Part shown: positions 1-9,203 of the stretch, piece after piece
Position numbering within the stretch: position 1 is the first letter of the stretch
How the letters are laid out: every line of letters begins with the position of its first letter
Assembly (NCBI RefSeq): GCF_008642295.1
Contig: NZ_CP029190.1
Location: 372,001 to 436,000 of the forward strand
Direction of reading: 5' to 3'
Length of the DNA stretch: 64,000 nucleotides
Source of the DNA: Streptomyces venezuelae
GTDB lineage: Bacteria; Actinomycetota; Actinomycetes; Streptomycetales; Streptomycetaceae
The notes under the pieces: model-generated
Told to the model about the DNA's origin: nothing
The model's input: the letters and a program-made list of their open reading frames with translations, nothing else
Databases searched by the model: none
Program-made: the position numbers and the translations under genes

Positions 1-1
1 C

Positions 2-766
2 GACGCCGAGGACGGCCTGAGCGTGGCGTACGGCAAGTACCTCAACGAATCCCGGGCCCGGATCTCCCGCCGCTTCCTGGAGTGCGACCTCGCCCTGCAC
101 ACCCGTACCGAGCGGATGCAGCACCGGATCGCGGAGATCCTGAAGGGGCCGGGCGGGCTGGCGGCCCTCGGTCCGGCCGAGGGCGCGGAGTTCCTGCGCG
201 CCCTCGCCGACCGCATCCCCAAGGTGCGGGAGCAGGGCGAGAGCGAGATCCGCTACGCGCTGGGGCTGCTGGCCGGGTTCCAGCTGTCCTACCGGGGCAT
301 GCTGCAGCACCGGGTGCGGGGCTGTCTGGACGGGCTGCACGCCGACACCCCCGCCATGCGCTTCCCGGAGGGCCAGGTGCCGACGCCCGGGCAGGTGCGG
401 GAGATGCTGGAGGTCTGCTACTCCGAGTCCCTGTACGCCTGCCGGGCCGAGCTCCACAAGGCGCTGGCCGAGCCGAGTGCCGCGGTGTTCGCGATCGTCG
501 AGGAGTTCTACGACCGGGTGGTGTCGGCGGCGGGGGCTGCCGACGAGTGGCTGGTCTTCTACCAGGACGCGCGGGCGGAGATCTGGCCGGGCCGGTTCGC
601 CGCCCTGGCGGAGGACGCCGCCCATCTGCGGCGCTGGTCCGAGACGGTGGGGACCGTCGCGGCGCTGCTGGAGGCGCCGCCGGGCACCGCGCCCGGCGCG
701 CCCGGCGCGCCCGCCGATGTACCGGCCCCCCGGGCCCCGCACGCGCCCGAGGAGGCCGCACGATGA
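2..766 (+). CDS. Partial helical protein, first visible gene of a GTPase operon
   Basis: The reading frame is open from base 2, so the gene starts upstream and only its C-terminal ~254 residues are visible; the GTG at 23 is probably internal. The visible part is rich in charged and alanine/leucine residues and looks mostly alpha-helical, ending in a Pro/Ala-rich tail (residues ~215-254). I recognise no catalytic motif. Its TGA overlaps the ATG of the downstream GTPase by 4 nt (ATGA), so the two are translationally coupled. Inference from context only: a partner or effector subunit of the GTPase. Identity unknown. Confidence 0.75.
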   Translation, partial: DAEDGLSVAYGKYLNESRARISRRFLECDLALHTRTERMQHRIAEILKGPGGLAALGPAEGAEFLRALADRIPKVREQGESEIRYALGLLAGFQLSYRGMLQHRVRGCLDGLHADTPAMRFPEGQVPTPGQVREMLEVCYSESLYACRAELHKALAEPSAAVFAIVEEFYDRVVSAAGAADEWLVFYQDARAEIWPGRFAALAEDAAHLRRWSETVGTVAALLEAPPGTAPGAPGAPADVPAPRAPHAPEEAAR

Positions 767-1746
767 CCACCCCCGAGCGGTACACCATCGAAGTGAGCAT
801 GCTGGGGCCCTCGGGTGCCGGCAAGACCTCGCTGCTGGCCTCCATGTACGCCCAGTACTCCGATCTCATCGGGGCGACGGACCTGGAGCTGTCGCCGGTC
901 GGGGACACGGCGGTGAAGCTCTCCGATGCGGTGGCCCGGCTGAAGGCGCTGTCCCGGTCCGTGCAGGTGCGGGACAGCGTGGACGGCACCGCCGCCGCGG
1001 GTCTGCACCGGTATCTGATCGCGGTGGGCCAGAAGGGCAAGAAGCCCAGGTTCACCCTGCGGTTCACCGACTACGCGGGCGGACTGCTGCGGGAGCGGGG
1101 CGGCGGCGGAGTCGGCGAGCAGGTCCAGCAGGCCCTGGCCAACAGCCCGGTGATCCTGCTGGCGGTGGACACCGCGGCCCTGCTCGAACAGGACGGCCTG
1201 TACCACGACCGGATCAATGCGCCGCACCTGATGTACGAGCAGATCAAAACCCTGCTCCAGGGGAACGAGCAGCACCGCCTGCTGGTCATCGTGCCGCTGA
1301 AGTGCGAGAAGTACGTGGGCACCGAAGCCGGGGCGCACCATCTGCTGGACCGGGTCCGGGAGGGCTACAAGCCGCTGCTGGACCATCTGGCGCATCAGGA
1401 GGTGCGGTCCCGGGTCGGCTGTGTGGTGGTGCCCGTGCAGACCACCGGGTCGATCGTGTTCTCCTCGATCACCGAGTCTGCGGAGGGCCGGCTCCAGTTC
1501 CATTACCGCAGCCGCCGGCCCGGGGCCCCGTACGCCCCGGTCGACACCGATCAGCCGCTGCGCTACGTGCTGCGGTTCGTGCTCAACGTCTACCGGCAGG
1601 ACCGGCGGGGGTTCTGGCGCGAGACCGTCGACGAGATGTTCAGCACCGACGACGCACTGCGGGCCGCGGTGAACACGTTCGCCTCCGGTACGGTCAGCCG
1701 GCCCGGCATCCGGGTCCTCCAGGACCATCCGCGGCTGGGGCGGTGA
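763..1746 (+). CDS. TRAFAC-type P-loop GTPase
   Basis: A 327-residue P-loop protein. The Walker A/G1 motif GPSGAGKTS lies at residues 15-23. A G3-like DYAGG follows a hydrophobic strand at ~103-107, and the usual NKxD G4 position appears to be PLKCEKY (~178-184), so guanine specificity is inferred rather than shown. There is no membrane segment. The ATG overlaps the upstream stop (ATGA) and the stop overlaps a downstream GTG (GTGA), giving a tightly coupled three-gene operon. Such stand-alone TRAFAC GTPases between uncharacterised helical and membrane proteins occur in actinobacterial predicted conflict or signalling operons ('GTPase-associated' systems); membership is inference. Confidence 0.8.
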   Translation: MTTPERYTIEVSMLGPSGAGKTSLLASMYAQYSDLIGATDLELSPVGDTAVKLSDAVARLKALSRSVQVRDSVDGTAAAGLHRYLIAVGQKGKKPRFTLRFTDYAGGLLRERGGGGVGEQVQQALANSPVILLAVDTAALLEQDGLYHDRINAPHLMYEQIKTLLQGNEQHRLLVIVPLKCEKYVGTEAGAHHLLDRVREGYKPLLDHLAHQEVRSRVGCVVVPVQTTGSIVFSSITESAEGRLQFHYRSRRPGAPYAPVDTDQPLRYVLRFVLNVYRQDRRGFWRETVDEMFSTDDALRAAVNTFASGTVSRPGIRVLQDHPRLGR

Positions 1747-2627
1747 CGGCGATGCCGGAGAGCAGTTGGTTCGTGGAAACACGCGGTTACCTGCCGGACC
1801 AGGACTACAGCTGGCAGCCGGCGGGGGCGGGCGGGCAGGATGCCCGGGCGGCGGCGGAGCTGCTGGCCCGGGGCTGCCGGGGCAGGTCTTTGTACGAGCT
1901 GATCGACGACTCCGCCTCCTCGCTGCTGCTGTACTGCGCCGACGGCGGTGCGGGCACATGGGCGGAGCCGGTCTGGCTGCTGCTGATCACCGGCTTCCGG
2001 CGGGCCGCTGAGGACCCCACCGACCACATGGGCCGGACCATCCGCGCCTCGGTCCTCGGCACCGGCACCGGGCGGGTGCCGCCGGAGGATCTGCTGGCCG
2101 TCGCCCACCGGTTCCTGGAGGGTCGGCTGACCGGCCCGCTACCGGTCGAGTACGGGCTGCCGGACGGCACCCCCGGTTTCGCGGTGGACCCCGAAGGCTG
2201 GGCGGGTCTGCTTCAGGAGGCCCGGGAGGGACTGCCGGCCGAGCCGCCGCAGGCCTCCCGGATCGACCCGGACCTGATCCGTGTCGACCGGGACACCGCC
2301 GACACCCGCAGCCGGGCCGCCACGATCCTGCGGGAGGTGGACGAGCAGGCCCGGACCGGCGTCTTCGACCCCGCCAGGGCCCGGCTGACCGGCGGCACAC
2401 CACGGCCGCTGCTGGTGGTCACCACGCTGCTGGGCGAGGACTCGCTGCTGGCTCTGCGCCCGCTGCACGCCCTGAGCCCGTACGTGGACCGGAGGAAGGA
2501 GAGCAACGTCCACTGGGAGGGCAGCAAGGCCCAGGGCTTCTTCTCGTGGGCCCTCGGGGTCAAGTCGCTCCTCGCCGCGGCCGGCCTGGCGCTGCTCGCG
2601 GTCGCCGCCGTCGCGGTCTGGCGGTGA
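1743..2627 (+). CDS. Hypothetical protein with C-terminal membrane anchor, GTPase operon
   Basis: About 294 residues from the GTG at 1743, which overlaps the GTPase stop; an ATG at 1752 is an alternative start. The body is soluble-looking with no motif I recognise. The last ~20 residues form one hydrophobic segment (SLLAAAGLALLAVAAVAVW), so the protein is probably tail-anchored with the bulk in the cytoplasm. Overlap with the GTPase gene argues for a shared function, possibly tethering the GTPase to the membrane. That role is inference. It closes the operon; the next gene starts ~50 bp downstream. Confidence 0.65.
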   Translation: MTAMPESSWFVETRGYLPDQDYSWQPAGAGGQDARAAAELLARGCRGRSLYELIDDSASSLLLYCADGGAGTWAEPVWLLLITGFRRAAEDPTDHMGRTIRASVLGTGTGRVPPEDLLAVAHRFLEGRLTGPLPVEYGLPDGTPGFAVDPEGWAGLLQEAREGLPAEPPQASRIDPDLIRVDRDTADTRSRAATILREVDEQARTGVFDPARARLTGGTPRPLLVVTTLLGEDSLLALRPLHALSPYVDRRKESNVHWEGSKAQGFFSWALGVKSLLAAAGLALLAVAAVAVWR

Positions 2628-2675
2628 GCCGTTTGCCCTAGCCTCATCCGGCCACCGGGCGGGTAGGGGCTAGGG

Positions 2676-3812
2676 GTGATGACGGTCGGTGTCGAGGAAG
2701 AGTTCCTGCTGCTCGATACGGCGACAGGGCTTCCTGTCCCGCTGGCGGGGAAGGTGAGGACGGCAGCCGGTCTGCGGTGCCGGCCGGAGTGGGGCGAGGG
2801 CGAGGTGCAGACCGAGCTCCTCCAGGCGCAGCTGGAGGTGGCCACCCCGGTGTGCACCGCCCTGGACGAGGTGGCCGGGCATCTGAACCGGATGCGGCGG
2901 CTGGTCGCGGAGGCGGCCGGTGACTTCGGGTGCCGGCCGGGCTGCTGCGGCACGCCGCCGATACACGGACAGGACCCGATTCCGGTGACGCGGACGGAGC
3001 GCTACCGGGCCATGACCGAACAGGCCCAGCTGCTGGTGGCGGAGCAGCTGATCTGCGGGATGCACATCCATGTGGGGGTGCCCGACCGGGAACGGGCCGT
3101 GGAGGTCCTCAACCGGGTACGGGTCTGGCTGCCGACCCTGGTGGCGATGGCGGCCAACTCGCCGTTCTGGGCGGGCTCGGACAGCGGTTACGCCAGCTGG
3201 CGCACGGTGGTGTTCGGGCGGTGGGCGGTCAGCGGCCCGCCGCCCCGGTTCGCCTCGCTCGCGGACCACGACCGCCGGATCCAGGACCTCGTATCGGGTG
3301 ACCTCATCATGGACACCGGGCAGATCTACTGGCAGGCCCGGCTGTCCGAGCGCTACCCGACCATCGAGGTGCGCTGTATGGACGTACAGCTGCGGGCCGA
3401 GGACGCGGCCCGGTTCGCCGGGCTGGTGCGGGCGCTGGTGGATACGGCGCTGCGGGAGACCGAGGCCGGTCTGCCCGTCCCGGAATGCCCGCCGGAGCTG
3501 CTCCAGGCGGCGAACTGGCACGCCGCCCGGTACGGGCTGAGCGGCGGGCTGCTCAGCCCCTACCACGGCACGCTGGTCCGGGCGGAGGCCGCGGTGGGCG
3601 GGCTGCTCTCCCATGTGGCGCAGGCCCTGGCGGAGGCCGGGGACCGGGAGCAGGTCACCGGCCTTGCCGAGGAGCTGCTGGAGCAGGGGACGGCCGCCGA
3701 CCGGCAGCGGGAGGCGTTCGCACGGGAGGGGCTGTTGGGGGTGGTGGGCCTGGTCACGGCGGGGATGACGGCCGGTCCGGCAGCCGGTCCCACGGCCGGG
3801 ACGACGGACTGA
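2676..3812 (+). CDS. GCS2-family carboxylate-amine ligase (YbdK-like glutamate-cysteine ligase)
   Basis: 378 residues, the normal size for the YbdK branch of glutamate-cysteine ligase family 2. The N-terminal GVEEEF motif (residues 5-10) and the CGMHIHVGV segment (~residues 128-136) are family hallmarks of the ATP/Mg and substrate site. Known members ligate glutamate to cysteine or another amine, weakly in some cases, so the true substrate cannot be read here. Start is GTG 2676 or the adjacent ATG 2679, after a G-rich Shine-Dalgarno stretch. The C-terminus ends in a low-complexity AGPTAG repeat. It stands alone between the GTPase operon and the DapB-like gene. Confidence 0.85.
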   Translation: MMTVGVEEEFLLLDTATGLPVPLAGKVRTAAGLRCRPEWGEGEVQTELLQAQLEVATPVCTALDEVAGHLNRMRRLVAEAAGDFGCRPGCCGTPPIHGQDPIPVTRTERYRAMTEQAQLLVAEQLICGMHIHVGVPDRERAVEVLNRVRVWLPTLVAMAANSPFWAGSDSGYASWRTVVFGRWAVSGPPPRFASLADHDRRIQDLVSGDLIMDTGQIYWQARLSERYPTIEVRCMDVQLRAEDAARFAGLVRALVDTALRETEAGLPVPECPPELLQAANWHAARYGLSGGLLSPYHGTLVRAEAAVGGLLSHVAQALAEAGDREQVTGLAEELLEQGTAADRQREAFAREGLLGVVGLVTAGMTAGPAAGPTAGTTD

Positions 3813-3859
3813 GTTCACGGGTCTGGGAACCGCAAGGGGTGCGCGCTACCCTCCGCCGC

Positions 3860-4954
3860 ATGATTTCCACGGTTGTCTGGGGTACCGGCAACGTCGGACG
3901 TGCGGCCATACGTGCCGTCGAGGCCCACCCGAGGCTGAAACTCAACGCTGTGCTCGTCCACAATCCCGCCAAGGTCGGCCGCGATGCCGGCGAACTCGGC
4001 GGGCTCGACCACGAACTGGGGGTGGCGGCGACCGACGACATCGCCGCGGTGCTGGAGGCCGGTCCGCAGGCGGTGGTGTACGCCGCCTCCGGGGACATCC
4101 GGCCGGACGAGGCGCTCGCCGACATCGCCCGGGCCGTCCGGGCGGGGGCCGTGGTCGTGACCCCCGCCCTGTACCCGCTCTACGACCAGCGCAACGCCCC
4201 GCCCGAGTTCCGGGATCCGGTGCTGGCCGCCGTGGCGGAGGGCGGCGGCTCGCTGTTCGTCTCCGGGGTGGATCCCGGCTGGGGCAACGATGTGCTGCCG
4301 CTGCTGATCAGCGGGCTCGGCAGCCGGGTGGACGCCATCCGCTGCCAGGAGATCTTCGACTATTCGACGTACGAGCAACCCGACTCGGTCCGCTACCTGG
4401 TGGGCATGGGCCAGCCGATGGACTACCAGCCGCCGATGCTCCTCGAGTCGGTCCCCACCATGGTGTGGGGCGGTCAGATCCGGCTGATGGCCCGGGCCCT
4501 GGGGGTCGAGCTCGACGCCATCCGGGAGACCCTCGAGCGGCGCCCGCTGGAGACGACGGTGACCACCCGGACGATGGGCGAGTTCGAGGCCGGCACCCAG
4601 GGCGCGGTGCGGTTCGAGGTACAGGGCATCGTCGGGGGCGAACCCCGCATCGTCATCGAGCATGTGACCCGCATCCATCCCGCCTGCGCCCCGGACTGGC
4701 CGGTGCCGCCCGACGGTGCCGGGGCCCACCGGGTGATCATCGAGGGCCGTCCGCGGATCGAGGTCACGGTGGAGGCCACCGACGAGGGGGAGAACCGGTC
4801 GGCGGGCGGGAACGCCACCGCGGTGGGCCGGCTGGTGGGTGCCATCGACTGGCTGGTGGACGCGGAACCGGGACTCTACGACGCGCTGGACGTCCCCCTG
4901 CGTCCTGCGGTCGGAAAACTCGAAAGGCCCTCCACACACGGAAGGAAAGCATGA
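3860..4954 (+). CDS. DapB-like NAD(P)H-dependent dehydrogenase (amine dehydrogenase type)
   Basis: 364 residues. A Rossmann dinucleotide-binding motif GTGNVGRA starts at about residue 8, followed by the dihydrodipicolinate-reductase-like N-domain. The C-terminal domain resembles the 2,4-diaminopentanoate dehydrogenase type rather than true DapB, being ~100 residues longer. The family reduces or oxidises small amino or imine substrates with NAD(P); the substrate here is unknown. The start is the ATG at 3860. The TGA overlaps the ATG of the next gene, so the CMD-family protein is translationally coupled and probably acts on the same pathway (inference). Confidence 0.82.
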   Translation: MISTVVWGTGNVGRAAIRAVEAHPRLKLNAVLVHNPAKVGRDAGELGGLDHELGVAATDDIAAVLEAGPQAVVYAASGDIRPDEALADIARAVRAGAVVVTPALYPLYDQRNAPPEFRDPVLAAVAEGGGSLFVSGVDPGWGNDVLPLLISGLGSRVDAIRCQEIFDYSTYEQPDSVRYLVGMGQPMDYQPPMLLESVPTMVWGGQIRLMARALGVELDAIRETLERRPLETTVTTRTMGEFEAGTQGAVRFEVQGIVGGEPRIVIEHVTRIHPACAPDWPVPPDGAGAHRVIIEGRPRIEVTVEATDEGENRSAGGNATAVGRLVGAIDWLVDAEPGLYDALDVPLRPAVGKLERPSTHGRKA

Positions 4955-5433
4955 TGCGGATCGACGTTCCCGAGGGGCAGCACCCGATCGAGTACGTGTG
5001 GGGCGACCTGGTCCCGGGCATCGGGATGGCCGCCGCCAACTTCTCGCTGTCCGTGTACGCCCATACGACCCTGGGGCTGCGCGAGTTCGAGGCGGCCCGG
5101 CTGCGCATCGCGCAGATCAACGGGTGTGTGTTCTGTCTGGACTGGCGGACCGAGCGGGACGGGGTGAAGGTCGAGGAGGAGTTCGCCGAGGCGGTCACGG
5201 AGTGGCGGACCACGGAGGCCTTCGACGACCGGACCCGGCTGGCCGCCGAGTACGCGGAGCGGTACGCCCTCGATCACCACGGTCTGGACGAGGAGTTCTG
5301 GGCCCGGATGACCGCGCACTACAGCCAGGTCGAGATCGTGGAGCTGAGCATGAGCATCGGCTCGTGGCTGGCGTTCGGGCGGCTCAACCATGTGCTGGGC
5401 CTCGACAGCGTGTGCGTGCTGCCGACGGGCTGA
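4951..5433 (+). CDS. Carboxymuconolactone decarboxylase (AhpD-like) family protein
   Basis: 160 residues of all-helical CMD type. The AhpD-like CxxC pair sits in NGCVFCLDWR (~residues 54-63), suggesting peroxidase or thiol-redox chemistry rather than muconolactone decarboxylation. A strong Shine-Dalgarno (GGAAGGAA) precedes ATG 4951, with an in-frame ATG at 4954. The start overlaps the stop of the DapB-like dehydrogenase. The pair could form a small oxidative catabolic or stress module; this is inference. A 12-bp hairpin follows and separates it from the convergent cholesterol oxidase. Confidence 0.85.
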   Translation: MMRIDVPEGQHPIEYVWGDLVPGIGMAAANFSLSVYAHTTLGLREFEAARLRIAQINGCVFCLDWRTERDGVKVEEEFAEAVTEWRTTEAFDDRTRLAAEYAERYALDHHGLDEEFWARMTAHYSQVEIVELSMSIGSWLAFGRLNHVLGLDSVCVLPTG

Positions 5434-5444
5434 CCGGGTGAGGG

Positions 5445-5471
5445 GGGCCGGCCGGTCGCACCGGCCGGCCC
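5445..5471. terminator. Bidirectional hairpin terminator
   Basis: Perfect 12-bp inverted repeat (GGGCCGGCCGGT / ACCGGCCGGCCC) with a 3-nt loop, placed in the 48-bp gap between the convergent CMD and cholesterol oxidase genes. There is no U-tract, as is usual for high-GC actinomycetes. Confidence 0.7.
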
Positions 5472-5481
5472 GCTGCCGCCG

Positions 5482-7248
<1,767 letters not shown>

Positions 7249-7788
7249 TCAGTCGCGGATCAGCAGGACGATCACGGCCAGGACGACGGCCAGCGCCAGG
7301 GCGAGCACACCGTGGATCAGGCGGTGGTTGCGGAGCACCGGCAGGTAGTGGTCCACGGCGAGCCGGCCCGGGCCGGTGAGAGCGAGGGTGGCGGCGGCGG
7401 CGACGATCAGGGCCTCGAACTCGATGCCCTCCTGCCCGATCACGGAGCCCACCCACTTGACCGAGATGGCGTTGATCATGACGCCGACGATCCCGGCGGC
7501 GGCCAGCGGGGTGACCAGGCCGAGGATCAGCCCCAGGCCGCCCAGGGTCTCGGTCAGGCCGGCGATGGTGGCCATGACCTCGCCCGCCGGGTAGCCCGCC
7601 TTGGAGAAGAAACCGCCGGTGCCCTTGATGCCGCCGCCGTCGAACCACATGAACAGCTTCTGGGTGCCGTGCACCACCATGATGGCGCCGAGTACGACGC
7701 GCAGGACCGGCAGGCCGACGTCGTAGGGGGTGAGGACGGGCGAGGTGCGGGCGGTGCCCGGGAGCGTGGTCGAGGTCATGGTCGTCAA
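7249..7788 (-). CDS. DoxX family membrane protein
   Basis: 179 residues with four to five hydrophobic segments (around residues 27-43, 70-90, 95-115, 125-140 and 155-176). GAIMVVHGTQKLF near the first helix is typical of DoxX proteins. The family is linked to redox or detoxification functions in membranes, sometimes with thiosulfate oxidation; no specific substrate can be read. It is 36 bp downstream of the extradiol dioxygenase on the same strand, so both are probably transcribed from the MarR-controlled promoter near 8650. The start may be ATG 7788 or the in-frame ATG 9 nt further in. Confidence 0.85.
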   Translation of the reverse strand: MTTMTSTTLPGTARTSPVLTPYDVGLPVLRVVLGAIMVVHGTQKLFMWFDGGGIKGTGGFFSKAGYPAGEVMATIAGLTETLGGLGLILGLVTPLAAAGIVGVMINAISVKWVGSVIGQEGIEFEALIVAAAATLALTGPGRLAVDHYLPVLRNHRLIHGVLALALAVVLAVIVLLIRD

Positions 7789-7824
7789 GGTGCTTTCTGT
7801 GGGAGGGACAGGAACGGAGGACGG

Positions 7825-8616
7825 TCAGCCGAACTGGAGCGAGCGCTTGGCCAGCCCCATCCAGAAACCGTCCACCGGGGTGCGCTGGGCGCCGAGGTCT
7901 CCGGTGGCATCAGCAGCGCCCAGAGTGACGAAAAGCGGGGCGAAATGCTCGGTAGCCGGATGTGCGAGTCGGCTGGCCGGGGCGGTGTGCTCGAAGTCGA
8001 GGAGGGCGTCGACATCGCCGGCCGCCAGGGCTTCGCGACCCCAGGCGTCGAACTCGGCCGACCAGGCGGGCACCCCGGGACCGGAGTGCCGCAGGGCGGC
8101 GAGATTGTGGGTGAAGAAGCCGCTGCCGACGATCAGGACCCCTTCGTCGCGCAGCGGGGCGAGCCTGCGGCCGAGGTCCATCAGCCGGCGGGGATCCAGG
8201 GTGGGCATGGAGATCTGGAGCACCGGGACGTCCGCCGCGGGAAACATCTCGACCAGCGGTACATAGGCGCCGTGGTCCAGTCCGCGGTCCGGGATGTCCT
8301 GGACCGGGGTGCCGGGCGCGCGCAGCAGGGCACGGACGGCCCGGGCGAGCTCCGGGGCGCCCGGGGCCTCGTACCGGACCCGGTAGTAGTGCTCGGGGAA
8401 GCCCCAGAAGTCGTACACCAGCGGCACCCGCTCGGTGGAGCCGAGGGCGAGCGGGGCCTCCTCCCAGTGGGCGGAGACCACCAGGATCGCCCGGGGCCGG
8501 GGCAGCCCGGCGGACCAGGCGGCCAGCTGGCCCGGCCAGACCGGGTCGTCGGCCAGCGGGGGCGCGCCGTGACTGAGGTACAGCGCCGGCATCCGGCCGG
8601 CAACAGGTGCGGTCAT
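7825..8616 (-). CDS. Class III extradiol dioxygenase (DODA type, LigB fold)
   Basis: 263 residues, the size of YgiD/DOPA 4,5-dioxygenase-like enzymes. Putative metal-site histidines are in LSHGAPP (~16), VSAHWEE (~50), LDHGAYVP (~115) and FFTHN (~168). Members open catecholic rings or act as quinone-responsive detoxification enzymes. A good Shine-Dalgarno (GGAAGGAG) precedes the ATG. It is divergent from the MarR gene, with an operator-like site 29-42 bp upstream of its start, and probably forms an operon with DoxX. Regulation by the neighbouring MarR in response to a phenolic or quinone is inferred from this arrangement. Confidence 0.88.
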   Translation of the reverse strand: MTAPVAGRMPALYLSHGAPPLADDPVWPGQLAAWSAGLPRPRAILVVSAHWEEAPLALGSTERVPLVYDFWGFPEHYYRVRYEAPGAPELARAVRALLRAPGTPVQDIPDRGLDHGAYVPLVEMFPAADVPVLQISMPTLDPRRLMDLGRRLAPLRDEGVLIVGSGFFTHNLAALRHSGPGVPAWSAEFDAWGREALAAGDVDALLDFEHTAPASRLAHPATEHFAPLFVTLGAADATGDLGAQRTPVDGFWMGLAKRSLQFG

Positions 8617-8644
8617 GGCGGCAGCACTCCTTCCCGGAGTCGAT

Positions 8645-8695
8645 GTTCAAATTCGAACCACTACCGTGACCCTATGACGTGATTCGAATTTGAAC
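8645..8695. promoter_or_regulatory. Twin mirror-image MarR operators in divergent promoter
   Basis: Two sites, GTTCAAATTCGAAC (8645-8658) and ATTCGAATTTGAAC (8682-8695), are reverse complements over 13 of 14 bases. Each contains a near-palindrome around TTCGAA, typical of MarR dimers. The first sits just upstream of the dioxygenase start; the second overlaps the likely -35 region of the MarR gene, whose -10 is TATCCT (8705-8710). One protein could therefore repress both directions. Binding by the adjacent MarR protein is inferred from position. Confidence 0.75.
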
Positions 8696-8716
8696 AAGCT
8701 GCCGTATCCTGGGCCC

Positions 8717-9181
8717 ATGGCTGAGACGAGATGGCTGGACGAGGAAGAGATGCGCGCCTGGAAGGGCTTCCTGGCGGCGTCCGCCCTGCTGAACAGGCGG
8801 CTGGACCAGCAGCTCCGGGTGGATTCCGGCCTCTCGCACCCGCAGTACGAGATCCTCGTCCGGCTGTCCGCCGCACCCGACGGGGAGCTGCGCATGACCG
8901 AACTCGCCGATGCCCTGATCAACACCAAGAGCGGCCTCAGCTATCAGGTGACCCAGCTGGAGAAGGCCGGGCTGGTACGCCGGCGGACCTGCCCCTCCGA
9001 TGTGCGGGGGGTCTTCGCCGTGCTCACCGAGGCGGGGCGGGCACAGCTGGTGGACGCCGCGCCCGGGCATGTGGAGGCCGTCCGGAACCTGCTGATCGAC
9101 GTCCTGAGCCCGGAACAGCTCACCGCGATCGCCGACGGCCTGGGCGAGGTCAGCCGCCGCCTGCGCGAGCGTACGGACTGA
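8717..9181 (+). CDS. MarR family transcriptional regulator
   Basis: 154 residues from ATG 8717, with the winged helix spanning roughly residues 60-105 (MTELADALINTKSGLSYQV recognition region, then the wing around RRRTCPSDVRG). The upstream in-frame TTG at 8690 lies inside the operator, so it is unlikely to be the start. A -10-like TATCCT ends 6 nt before the ATG and no Shine-Dalgarno is visible, so the mRNA is probably leaderless. It is divergent from the dioxygenase-DoxX pair and shares the twin operators, suggesting autoregulation and control of that pair (inference). Confidence 0.88.
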   Translation: MAETRWLDEEEMRAWKGFLAASALLNRRLDQQLRVDSGLSHPQYEILVRLSAAPDGELRMTELADALINTKSGLSYQVTQLEKAGLVRRRTCPSDVRGVFAVLTEAGRAQLVDAAPGHVEAVRNLLIDVLSPEQLTAIADGLGEVSRRLRERTD

Positions 9182-9203
9182 CCTCGGCCGCCGTCGGACA
9201 CCC

